The translations under genes and the position numbers were made by a program. The notes beneath the pieces were generated by a model. The model saw only the letters and a list, made by a program, of their open reading frames with translations. It searched no databases and had not been told where the DNA came from. Positions 1 through 13,200 of a DNA stretch of 64,000 bases are shown piece after piece. Origin of the DNA: Parelaphostrongylus tenuis (taxonomy: Eukaryota; Nematoda; Chromadorea; Rhabditida; Metastrongylidae); assembly GCA_019055375.1 (NCBI GenBank), contig JAHQIW010000051.1:186001-250000 (forward strand), read 5' to 3'. Each line of letters starts with the position of its first letter. The first letter of the stretch is position 1.

Positions 1-152
1 TGTGACAGACTTTTAAGCTTTCTTGAAATTTGTGATGTCAATGGCTTACGTGCACTTGTCATCGGCTGCAAAAGATCTGGCAAAATTTGCTTTGCCAGAT
101 TTTAGCATTTTTATCAAATTCGACTGTTTCTTGGGCCTCGCTCAAAATTACT

Positions 153-776
153 ACATCTTGGCAGCATATTTCAAACTTGCATGAGGTCTACTACGGCACT
201 TATACAGCGCAATACACGTGTTTCAGCTTTACAGCCCCGTCAGTTGCACAGTGCCCCTCGTCTCTGCCAGTAGCTCTCGCTGGAGAACCTCTCACATAGA
301 GGCATCGTCGACAAACATGTTACACCGTAGGTAAAGTGGAAATTTACTTTACCCACGTGTAGCATATCACTGCATGTTCAGTGACATAATCACCGGACAT
401 TACAGTGATTAACAGTTATAAATATGCTGTCAGGATGTATTAATTCTAAACGAGGTTTTAAAAACAGTCGAATATAAAGGTATTATAGAAAAAATACCAG
501 TCTTGAGCAATCGACTGTTAATCCTTGCAATGTCCGGTGATTATTTCAATGGGCATGCAGTGGTATGTCACACATGAGTAAAGTGAATTTCCATTTTATT
601 TACTGTGTATCGTTTTTGTCGCCGATACCTCTACGTAAGGGGCTCTCTCCCGAGAGATATTGGCACCGACGAGTGATACTGGGTAACTGACGAGGCTGCA
701 AGGCCAAAACACGTGTATTGCACTGTATGAGTTCCGTAGCAGACTATCTGAAAGGCTAAAATATGCTGTCAGGATT
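153..776. repeat. Foldback (long inverted repeat) element
   Basis: The left arm (about 153-416) is matched by the reverse complement of the right arm (about 513-776), with scattered mismatches and small gaps. Examples are ACACGTGTATTGCACTGTA in the right arm against the complementary block near 203-222 in the left, and the shared AATCACCGGACATT block near 388-402 and 527-541. The spacer is 417-512. A 16-bp direct repeat AATATGCTGTCAGGAT lies at the start of the spacer (421-436) and again at the outer right end (760-775), so the element may have been rearranged. No coding potential is visible. The short reading frame at 87-299 falls inside the arm and is not supported as a gene. Confidence 0.8.
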
Positions 777-815
777 TCTATAACTCCTCTTCCCTAACAT
801 TTAGAGTAACTGGTA

Positions 816-900
816 GGGCGTGTGGCACTGACACGAGCGAAATCGCCAAAACTTGCCTAGGCCACTGGCATGGCAAACTTCAAAATGGCTAAAAAGCTTA
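816..900 (+). repeat. Degenerate copy of the hammerhead-bearing repeat
   Basis: The stretch GTGGCACTGACACGAGCGA followed by CCAAAAC, GGCCAC and GGCATGGCAAACTTC matches the layout of the better copies at 39.4, 45.7 and 47.6 kb (GTGGTA-CTGATGA-stem II-GAAAC-TACCAC-tail). The catalytic CTGATGA is reduced to CTGACA and GAAA to CAAAA, so it cannot be an active ribozyme. It sits directly after the foldback element. Confidence 0.4.
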
Positions 901-1280
901 TCAGATTGTAATAGGGTTTTGCATACCTCTGGCGACTTGATATAAGTTTTGTCCTGTTTTATGATTACTTATGACTCATCAAAGCTGACAAAATATATCC
1001 TTCACTGTTTTCAAATCAGTGTTTGAATCTCAAAACCCAAATATAATTCATCAAAGAATCACATTCTACAACAATAATAATCTTTTCTAAGATTTTTTTT
1101 GTTCGTGGGAGTTATGTATGTGCAGAAAATCTTGACAAAGTTATTCATTCTTTTTGGTTTTTCAAGAGTTCAAATTGTTCAAAACGAAAGAGCATTTCGT
1201 TAAGGTCATCATATCGCAGTGTCAACTTTTTCTTCACCCTGGAACTAGAGAAATAATGATGAATTGCCATGATAAACCAG

Positions 1281-4200
1281 GATGGCGCATTACTTCATAT
1301 CAATATTTCAGCTGGACTGGTTGAGCACGAAGGATCTCGAATAACTATCTCACCGTCGCAGCTGTGCTTTCTAGAAGGATGTGTTCAGGTGAGATTTTTC
1401 GGAAACTAACATATGTTGTAGATTATGAGGAATAAAAAATAATACATAACTAATCTTGCATACCCAGTAATGTAAGAGTCAGTGCTGTACGACCGTATCG
1501 AAACGTGATAGTAAAGCAAACGGGGCACAAAATGAATTAGTACTAGAAATATCATTCTATAAGTGTTCGAAGATTTTTCAAAAAAACTGTCTTTTTGTTT
1601 AAAGTCATTTCATTTTAACATGGGTAGCCTTTTAACTTTTGCCTAATTTCCTTCGGTTTTCAGATTCACTCGTTCCGAATGACCAGCTTCCGCCAACCGT
1701 TTAGGGTCACTTTTAACCCGTATCCACCTAACCGGTTCATTATCCGGATCATCGATTTCGACTTCTTGTCAGTGATTCAGATTTATTACTCATTAATCTC
1801 GATAACAGTGACTTTGAATGCTGGGATCGCATGTTTTTTCATTTTTGCAACCAAAATAGATTTCAGAAACATTAGATTGAAATGGGCCCGTCAATGAGGC
1901 GCGCTATTCTGCTTGAGAATATACCTCACTGGCGCAGCATTATTAACACTAATGCTTTTACTCAGCATTTATTACTGATTTGAGTTTTTGGTCGTTATAA
2001 GTAAGTAGGCCGTAAGCGTGATTAAATAACAACACTTTCACGGCAGCATGTTTATACTATAAACGTCTTATTTTGCTGAATATGTAGAACGTCACACTAT
2101 TTCAAAGGGCGTCAAATAGTTCAATAAATGCATGAAATGCAAAAACATCGAAGCATGTTGTCCTCACATACAATACTTTCGCAGCTCTTCGTATATAATA
2201 CATTTTAGAATAGACACAACTGTCTTATATTTAGAAAATGTGCTTATTTGAAAACGAGGCATTTCGTCATGCAGGCACTTTTCAACGGAATGTCGAATAT
2301 AGAGGAAATCTCTCTATTTTGTGGATAATCGAGTTGATACTCTAAGGATTTTTTTTACAGTGTTACCGGTCAACTTAGCGGAACGATTTTTCCACTCATT
2401 CCGTTACCAATTTTTGGAACAGTGCTAGTCTATGGTCAGTTTTCAGTCGTAATAATTGACATAAAAAGAAGTAATAAAATAAATGGATGAGTACGTCAAG
2501 AAATGGTGTGTACAGTGTTCACGATTACTGAACTGTGTAGCATCTTAACGTGAAACATTCTCTAGAATTTTGGAAAGAAAGATTATAAGGTTAAAAAATT
2601 TGTGTGTGGTGCAGTGAATGAAGGTTTTCATATACGTGCCTTGCCGTTTGATCGATCCCCCACCCGCACGCAGTTTGGAAAAAAACGTTTCAAGAGTGTT
2701 AATAATTCTTTGAAGACTCAAATCTCGGGCTACTGCGCTACGTGGCCTTAATGAGAAAAGCCTTTTCGAAATGTTGTATCAGGAAGGAAGCATTTGTGTT
2801 CCCCACACAATATATTTCTCGCAGGACAGAACTGTTTCCTGGAATTATGAGTAATCGTTCGATAGCGTAAGTTTAAGCGATTCCAGCACTGTGCCTATTT
2901 TCTGAAAGGACCGTTTCACTACAGTGTAGTAGGAAAAATAACTTGTCGGCTAGTATGTGTGTTAGATATGTGCTGAATGTGGCTCGATGCGGAGTTCCGA
3001 GTCTGATCAATCTGACTGCGCTGGCGCGTTACACATGTGGCGTACAGTTCCTGTCACTTAATTTGGGATTATTTCTCCGCTTGAAAGAAACTCCAGATAA
3101 AGCGCATGACTCTGAAACTAGAAGATTATCTCTACACTTTCACATACTTGTCGTGCTTTGCGTGAAGTAATGTAAAAGCGCGCGGCTGGTGTAAAACATA
3201 AATTTATTTTGTATGCTATGGCGTTATAAAATGGTATTTTTGAAAGAGAGGGCCTTGCGCAATAGCCAGAGATTTAGGCTTCTGAATAATTACTAGTGCA
3301 CAATTATGAAAAGCTGTTGTCTAACGGGAGGGGTCCAATCTTCACTCGTTTCCGGATAACATAAAAGAACCTTAAGGGTCATGGAGGCTATTAACTGCGC
3401 AGTACAGTCTATTTGCTCTTTTCAAACTCTTGAGAAGGCGAAATACTTGGGACGTCAGCTGTGGTGATTAGATCACACGGTAACAGCCTCGTATTTGTCA
3501 TGGAGAAAAAACACTTCTTGATCATTTTAAATTCAACGGAACTTTGGTATAAGATATTCATTGTGTCAGAAAATGCGTTATATGATTGCTCTAGATCAGG
3601 AGCGAGTTTTGGCCAACTTTTATATTTTGATTCTTTGAAGATTTTAGCGCAGTTCAAACAGCGTAGCTCATGAGAGAAGAGAGAGTCTTGCCCTTCGTCA
3701 AAGTTTGATTCCAATTCAAAAAATTATCTCAAGAGGCTCGTGTTCCATATTCGCATCGTTTCATCGATCTTATTATAGCAGTGATAATAAACATCCACTA
3801 TACGTTTTGGCTGATTACTTACATGATTACTCTCCGACATGACTAAATTTTTCTAAAAAGTCTCCAACGTTCGCGTAAATTCGAGTTTCCATAAAAAAAT
3901 ACAGCTTAATGGGACAGTACACGATTGATTTGTAGGCGCTGGAATTTCGGCGACAACTTATATGGACATTCACAGAACGTCGAATGACGAGCCGTATTTT
4001 CGAATGTTGAGCTGTAATATTGACGGCGGCATTGTCGATGCCAAAGTGACCAATATGGGACTAATCACTGACCTCGTAAACATAAAATATCATGTGAGTA
4101 TTCATCTTCCTGTCATATAATAGGATTACAAATGACCTTATGGTATTGCTATTATGGTGCTTCTTCGAGAACCTTATCCGCTACAAGTATTCTAGTCGCT

Positions 4201-7200
4201 GCGAAAATTTCCTCGAAAGCTCGGTTCAAAGTGTAATATTCTGGTTCTTGCGTACGAACGAAACAGTGCCGTATAAAGTTGTTATTTGTATGATAACTAT
4301 TGCTGAATGCATGTTAAATGGCAGCTTTTCATGGTTACTTTTGGGAACACAAACAGGCTTTGCGATCTTGTGAAACAAACCTTCCCTTTGCGAAAACAAA
4401 CCTTCCTTTACGAATGAGACTGAAAGGAGAGTCTTGGTCGAAGGATCGAGGAATGAATGGTGAAGTAGTTTATTGCTGATGCTTAGCTTTTATATAAGCT
4501 TCTTCTCTTTTCATGTCAAGCGATGATGTGAATGATGATGTTACAACCATAAGAATCCTGAGACTCGAGAAAACTCAGATGTGATATGGTTTATGGTTTA
4601 GACGCATTTCCTCTGCCTTCCTTCTATCATGTTTGAAACGTATTGGTGCTATTAGTAAAGAAAGTCTGACCAGGAGCGTCAATAACGTAATAGCTAACAC
4701 GTGAGCCAACGGAATGAACTAAACACGAGTTCGAAACGTAGCAACCCCTGGGTTTTGTTCGCATCTCAGCAATCCTGTAGTCTATTATGCCGCTTGAAAG
4801 TAGTTATGACTACATAGAAATGTCTCATGCATGTGAAAACACTTTATCTATGTCAGATTTTTTTGTAATGCGAGTGATTGATTCACTTTTTCGCAAGTAT
4901 AAGTATTCTGTGAAGAATGCTTAGATCGTCTTTTTATAATTACTCTAATTGTTTAAGATAAGCATTTGAATAAAAGATTCTAAATGACTTACCATAAAAA
5001 GTAATAAGAAATCCAACTGAAAGTAGTGGAAAGTACTTGAAGAAACCTTATTTACTTTCTGACATCCATTTGATTTTCCGGTTTTTCTCAATCCTCCTTT
5101 TCTATTTCTCTACCTTCTTTTAGCTTCCAATTCTCACTTCAAGATGTGGTTATAAAACCATAAGCACAGTTGCTTTTTGAACCTACGATGTTTTTTAGTT
5201 TACTCATTTTTTGTAATTGTTGTTGTCCAAAATATCACCGCATTTCGAACTTTCGATCATAGCGAAGTTCACTAAAAAATAATCGAGAGAAGTATGGCAT
5301 TGTGAAATGATTTTTTGAAATATTAAAATCTTCCCGGACTTTTCAGGAAGCGATGTCGTCACATTCCAAAGCACAACTTGAGATAGCCATATGTATGAAC
5401 ATTTTTCGTCTTACTGAGACACATTTCTCAAGTCGATTGTCGAGAATTCCCCGTCGAATCTCAATAAGCGATCTCTTCAAAATGTTTTTATCGGTTAGTC
5501 CGTTGTTGACCGTTGTTGAAGCATTCATTATTACAAGTCGCCATAATCAAAGGATTTAGACCGTGTCTTTTTAAACTTCGGCTTTCCATCCTTTAGTTAC
5601 AACATTTTGTACAACATTCTCAAATAAAAAAAGGTTTGCTAGAAGGCTTCATCCATGGAGAAGTGTCCAGCAATTAAGCAAAATTACTGAATACTGAACC
5701 TCAACATATTGCAATCAGTATAACTCTTGATTAAAGAGAACAACATGATTGCTAAAGATTCTTATTCAGTTTTGTTTTCTGGAATTGTGATGATCGAAAA
5801 GGCAGGCAGAGGGTTGAAGAGAGGCCGTGGCGTTACGATAGTCTGAAGGCGTCCTATTCGTTTTTTTTAACATTATCTTCCTTTATGCATCTGACCCATT
5901 GAATAGAAAAGCGTTGCAATTCATATGGTCATTGACTCAATATGCTAGCACGCGCTATCGTAGTCTTTGATTCATTGGAGTTGGTAAACTGAAAGATTTG
6001 TTTGAAGAGTGACAGGGCTGAAGTCAAGTATTAATAGGCCACCGCAATTCATTTCACAGGCCAGATGTGGATTCAGTTAACTCTACGATGCTTGATGAAA
6101 TGAAGTGCGTAGCGCATCTCTCAGAAACAACTATCGCCAAAAGTTTTATCCTTTCACTCATTTTTTTATCGAATCTCCTTCTTCATTCTCGTTGGGAAAA
6201 ATCAAAATCTAAAATGAAAAGGTTCTTCGAATGTGTGGTGGCGCGAACCGGTATCTTCTCGTTCACTCTTCCCATTTTCGTAGATGACGTTATGGCATGA
6301 GGTTTTTTGCTATACGGTATTACTATTTTCGATTCCTGGTTCTAATCAGGTTTTTTGACATCAAGTACCTTCATAAATACCCGAAAAAATGTCTCCATTA
6401 ACGAGTGTTTTGAAAATATTGCAGAATATTGAAGAACCTTGAAAATAGACTGTAAGCATCGTGCTGTTCCACAATATCCGTCGCATGTTTTACTTTGTTT
6501 ATCTAATTCAAAATCGGATTATTCTCAAAAGGCTGTACCATGTTGGAGAATGACTCAAGCTTTAGCCAAGAGGTAGGATACTAAGATACCAGCGGGGTAC
6601 TAGAAGACCAGACCAGGTCATTAGCAACTAGACCCTCCAAGTCAAGCAAAGCCCAAACTTCATGCTCGGAAGATAATACTCTCATTTTTCTGGAATTGGC
6701 AGGGCATGCTGTTTTGAGGACTGCACGGCAGCAAGCAGAAATCAATGCCGACGACCGACGGGCATAACTCGGAAGTTGGTCGCACAGTGCTAAAAAGCAT
6801 CCAAAATGAACCAGTGTCGCAATTTGCCACGATCACACTCGATCCGGCACATTGCAAAGTCCACTCGTTGCATTTTAGAGAAAATTTATCGGACTATCAT
6901 CTCTTCCGTTCCTGAAGCAGCATCCGGTGGAGAAATGATTCAAGACTACTTTCCAGCTCAAAAGTCACCTCATTGACATCTTGGTTCGCCAGTCTCATTG
7001 TCTCTGGAAGGAAGCCATCCATTTGCTCAGCAAATGATTGCATATAACTGATGATGACGGTGATTACATTACTGAATATTTGACTTCTTCTGATTAGATA
7101 ACAACTGAGTTAACAAAAACGTTAAAATGCGAAAGACTTGATGGGGCAAAACAATAAATTTGTATAGACTCTGTTACATGAATATTAAGTGTAAAGCGTC

Positions 7201-10200
7201 AATGATTTGAAAGAGTGACTGTGGCCCATTTATGATACATAGCATCGTTCAGAACCAGCCCTTGTTGATCTAGAATGCTTTCGATTCGAAGTTCCAAGTT
7301 ACGTCGCATATTACTGTAATTTCAAGGATACTTGACATTATGAAATACTCAGTGAACTCCATACCTTCATAAATTTACTCTATCTTCTAAATGGTTACTT
7401 TATTGCCATCAGAAAATAAATGGTAACGCTCCCGATGTTCATAAATCTTTCAAGGACGATGAGTAGCGGTGATCAACCGATTCATCAAATCACGGCTACT
7501 ATCATCAGAGGCAAATCCGGTATCAATCATTCACTCTAGAAAGGGTAGGAGGTTCACTGGATCCTAGACATAGGATTGAACAACCAATTACTTGCATGTC
7601 CGAGGTCACCTCTACATCGTGCTACACATGCCTCTTGAATGGAATCAGAACAAAAAATTGATTTGACAAAAGAACGACAAAGTGCAAGTATCACAAATGA
7701 ATTTAAAGGCACTGTAATGATAAGCGAACTATTTTTATAGTGAATTAGTACGTTATAGTGCCGTAGGATAATATGTGTAAAGTCATTAATTCGGTTGTGC
7801 GCATGGTCATTAAAAGAATCCTTTCGGTAGAGGTAAATCTCTACTAGGTTATGAAGAAAAAAGACCGACTTATGTCCACAAAACTGAAGAATGTTTATAG
7901 CAACTGGAAATTCTATCGCATATGTCAATTCAATTCTCGCGTTCATGGCTCACCAAGCCATCCATCCCTCCGAGGTCGGTAAATTGGTACCAGACAGGTC
8001 TCAGACTTGTCTGGGAGGATAAGCAGCACTGACTCTGTTCAGCGGGAGGCCTCCGCGAGTCATTGCAAAGGCCAGATATGCATTCAATCACCTCAAACGA
8101 AGTTAAAAATTGAAGTCGAATGCATGGCGCATCCCTCAGGGATTGATCAACGCCGAGAGCTTTATCCTTTTTTATCCTTCATGTCAATTATAACATTTTG
8201 GCTTGAACTAAGACTTGTTTATGGCGATTAAATTCCCGCAAAATCTAGACGCATATCTGAAGTTTCATGGGTGTGAAATACGAGGAGAGAGTCGAATGAG
8301 AGTGGAGTCGTGCAGTATATTGTGCTGAGTCATGTTAAGGAAAATATAACTAAAGGATTTTATTTGGGCAATAAGTTACCAACAGGACATTTCCGATCAT
8401 GTATATCCATTCGTGCAGCTCTCGACCCCGCTGGTTACGACTCGACGCGACAACGGAGACCTACGTCTCAAAATTTAGCAGCTGTTGAAAAAAAGTCCGG
8501 TAACGCCTCGTAGGAGTAAAGGGCACTAAAACATTAGTTGAACTGAAATTCTTGCACTAATCGTTTGTAAACTCTCAGGCGGACACATTAAAAATATAAA
8601 TAACATTCGCCAAGGTAACGTAAGAACCAGTTTTCTGAGAATAGGAGCAGGAAAAGTATAGGTATTGCTCCTAATCTGAACATTGAGCAAAAAATCTGAA
8701 TTATACTTTTTAGAGAGCACTCTCAACAAAAATGGACGAAATTCCATCTATTGAGCGCTCAATTTCTTTAACTCTTTGAACATGGAAAAAGAAAGAGTAG
8801 CAATTTATCGACACTGAACACTTTATACACTTTTTCATAGACTTTTCTTCGCAATAAGTTTACAAAATTGTTTTCTTTTCAGCCTACCGTCACATCGGGC
8901 GTCAACACTGGTGCAGGTAAGTGTCCTTCGTCATTAGCCCTTATGTACAAACTCTCCACTTAAGTTTTGCGCGGAATCTTTTTGATGGTGTTTATCATTC
9001 AAATGACGGAAAAATTCAGTCCGATCAAAGCGCACCCCTAGTGACTACTATGACGATCTTGAAAATGAGGAAGGAACACCAACGCAAACTTCATCGTTTT
9101 CGAAGGCGGGCGACCATGCAGGCGAGGACGGTTCGGAATTGGAGAAAATCTTGAACGAAGGTAATGCTAAAAACTAGTATTTTATGTGACTAAATCTAAT
9201 GACATGACTCGAAGCACGCATTGCTACTAAATGAAAGCAACGAGCAGTCAAAGTTCACACTTTTTTTTTATCAGATGTACAAATATGACACCGCCGTTCA
9301 ATTATTGTTTTGTAATAATAGTATAAATGCATTAAAAGCAGCACTCTATCAACAACAATTAGCCAAATTGAACCATGAGTTGAAAATGAAACAATGGAAC
9401 GTGTTATCAGCCACGGGAAAGTGATTTTGCTGCTTGACCTCATATTGCAAACGCCGATCGAATATCTCATAAAATACCTGAGCTGGGAGGTTTTAGGAGG
9501 TTTCAACTTACTCGCCTTACTCTCCCAACATTGCTCCGTCAGAATACCACTTGAGATTACCAGATTCAAATTACAGATTGGCAAATTCAAAAAGAGTTCT
9601 GCCGATTATCTACCCATCCTGAATGCTCTATTTCTTGGAATTTCTTGATAATGTATTGCTAGTTATTACGGTTATCGAGCACAAATTTGTAAAGGGGGCC
9701 ATTTTGCTGGACAAAAATTTGTAAAAGAGTATCACTAGTCAATCAAAATCTTAAATCTTGGAGAGCTATCACATGCATTTTTTTCTGGTAACGTCTTCTT
9801 ACGGCTTTGTAGTACTCAGGATATAATCATTTTCCACTCGCACGTGTGAGCTTTTCTTGTGATCACCATCACATTTTTTTGGTGAAAAGCTCTTTCCTTG
9901 AATTGCTGTAATTTTTCAATAAGTTGCCCTAGAGAATCTCAAATTATGTTTGTTTTAAAAGGGCTTTTTTCGGAATTGTAAAAAGAAATAAAAAATTGTT
10001 GACCATATACGCATCTCATGGGGCAGAGTCTTCCTTCAAATTAAGGTAATCACTCTATAGAGTAGGTTCCGTGGGTTCCGACGATTTCTACGCTATTCCT
10101 ATTTTCTGAAAGAACCTTTTCACTGCAATGGAACAAAATGCACAAGATTGAGCTTTGAAAACGCCGCGTTTTGCTTGCCGGAATTGTGAGTGGCCGTGGA

Positions 10201-13200
10201 TCAATAGCTGCAATCGACAAACCACTCAGGCACAAATCACCTGTGCAGTGTGGGTATTTATTGGTATTTTTTTGCGCAGCTCTTTCAGAAGCCGAATATA
10301 TCATATGACTTTTTGAGTTTTACACTATTTGATGGTAAATAAAAGGATCAGGGAAAAGCTTGAACATTGCATCAGGCGGGACTTAGACCCACATTTCACC
10401 CAATCCGGGAGTGCGTGCTCTATCCCTTGCACCACCCATGCCTGTTTTGACACCACTCTTTCTGTGCTTTCTACGAAATGTTATTTTGGATGCTACACGG
10501 TTGTAAAGAGGCTTTTCTGAACAACAAGTATATTTCTTGAACTCTGCGGTACGCTATTCATTGTCAACAATTTTTTCTGGTAGACTTTATCCAGAGCAAT
10601 ATAATCGGGCTAATAGTAAGCGCGCGTGACGCTTGTGAAACATAAATTTGTTTCGAATGTTACAACACCGCAAAAAGGCTTTTTCAAGAAAGTGCAGCTG
10701 GCAGTTCTCAAGATTAAGCTTTTGAATGGTTATTATATCTAATGTGAAGTCATTGCCCAACAGAGATGCTCCTTCACAAATCCGTGCCGGATAGCCGAAA
10801 GGAACCGTTTTGCTAATACTAACAATCATTGGTCTAATCCCGGTGCCAATGAAGGCATGCAGAACAATGAAAATTCTACAAGAACCATTACCCGATGAAG
10901 CCACCTGCTCAAAAGTGCATGAGTCAATTTCTGATGCTGGTTGCTATGCTGAAATATCATACACTGTTCATCAATATGCATCATAAGTAATCTGTCATTT
11001 GTCAGTAAGCATGAACCGTAAAAATTTCATCAGAGGACAATTTATGATACTGTTCTATTATGGCGGCGCCACTTGGGGCCTTCGGTACAAACTTTTTTTT
11101 GCTTTTGCAAAACGTTTTTGAAATTTGTCGATAACTCAAATCAAGTGAATTTCAATAGCATGTTTAATTTCTCAAATAGCTTATTTTTGGCGCCGAACCA
11201 GTCAAAATTAGATTTTATTCCTCATTCGAAGATTTTTCACTGAATAAAAGTTTTGTTGTAATGGACTTCTAATCTTTAGATAGGGAAAATCTTTCCGATT
11301 ATAATGGTGTATTTGGCTTTCGGAAAAAACTTCTTCGAGATTTGTAACGGCCAAAAGAATTGGGTTTCACGCTCAGGCTCTTCAAACCCACTCTTCTTGT
11401 GCGAATTGCAGAGCTCTAAGAAGTTCTTTCTGAAAAGCAAGCACATTTTCTCAATTGGAAATCTTTGCTCTATCTAATGGTTAAAATCTTCTTATGAAAA
11501 AACTTTTATCAGGAATTCTTAAATGTGAAACAAAGTCTCATTTTTGCTGGTACGGCGTTAAAAACAAACTATATGGGAAATAAAATATGCCGTTGAAACT
11601 CACTTGATTCAAGCTATCAGATAATTGTATATTCTTAGATAAAAGCAAAGAATACGCTTTTAGCGAGAGCCTCAGATGACGCCGCCGTAACAGAACAGTG
11701 CGCAATTCATTGATGATGAAGATTTCTTCTTGATTCAAGCCGGAAACTTTGGGTTTCTCTGATCCTCTATGATTTTCCCTTCACACATATGTTTCTATGC
11801 ATATATTACTATTGAGTGCGTAGAAAGTTCCAAGTTTGACACTTCATTTTATGCGCCAGTCTAACGCAGTGTGAAGACGTACTCAGTAAATGCTGAAATT
11901 TGTGCCTTAACATGGATATCAGTGTAGGTAGTCTAATGAAAGCCACCTACAAATTATAGCTGCGTTAAGAAAGCACTCCAAGTATGAAAACATAGCTTCA
12001 TTTCGCTTCTACGATGTAATAAGAAGGCCTTTTCAGATATTAAGCGCAGTGTTAACATATCCGGGATAATACTTTTGAAATGGCTAATGAAATTTTACCA
12101 ACAAAAACTTTGACCAGCTAGAAAAACCTCTGAAAAGGTGAGACTCAAAAGCGACTCCTATCGACCGGGAAGGGCAAGAGGTTAGTATTCCGATTCTCCA
12201 GCTCACAAGTGTCGCGACCTTTCACAATTGTGATTCGCAGGAAGGCTGCCTCGCGGCTAACGCTCTTGCAACAAAGGACGAAGCTTTAGTTGTTGAGAGT
12301 GTCTGTGAATCCGCTTATAATGTCTAGCGCAGTTACTGCAGCTTTACGTTACGTAGAAAAAACAAAATGGGTAGAGCTCTCAACGTTGATCAATCTCTGA
12401 GGAATGTGCCATTCATTCGACATTACCAAACATTTTGGTGTGCACTAAATACGTATCCCCATTCGCTGATTGGGGTGTCATACCGATGGATCAAGTCAAT
12501 GCTGCTATCCTCCTAGAGAAGTCTAGAAACAATTTACACAACCCGAAGCAGCGGAATGTTGCTGAGCCGTGGGAGCGTAATCGAACTATCGGCCACGTGT
12601 GCCTTACAAGTGACCTCTAATCACCATGTCATATGCGCCCACGGAGAACAGTAATACATAAAATACTGATGCATCTATATATCTACATATGCAATGCACA
12701 TTATATATCAGATCTCCCCTACGGAGGGGCAATGCCATCACCACCTGAACTCGAAGAATTTGTGGCTATCTGGTCTACTCATAAATATTCTTTTTCCGTC
12801 AGTGATTTCGCCATTGGTGACACATTTACTTCACAATACATATAAATTGATGAAGAACGGGTAGCGCAGTGACAGTGATGCATTTAACATGAACGGTGCT
12901 GCCTCGAATTTACCAACGCTCACTAGATCTGCTATCCTTAGCAATCGGAATCTAGCCCTTGTCAGAACAATTCACTTCCTGTAATCTAGATCGAAAGACT
13001 TCAATCTAACTGTCCCATTAGCACGTCGACAATGATCTGAAGCTTAGACTACACGCCGTGTGTGCGGCGGTGCAACGGAACTCTTCATCATTACACCTTG
13101 CAGTGCAAATATGGGAATTTGTTTGGTAATCACAGGTATTGAGGTGAGGTGGGAATATCATCGTGAAATGACGAAATATAGCAAAAGAGAGTTCTATAAA

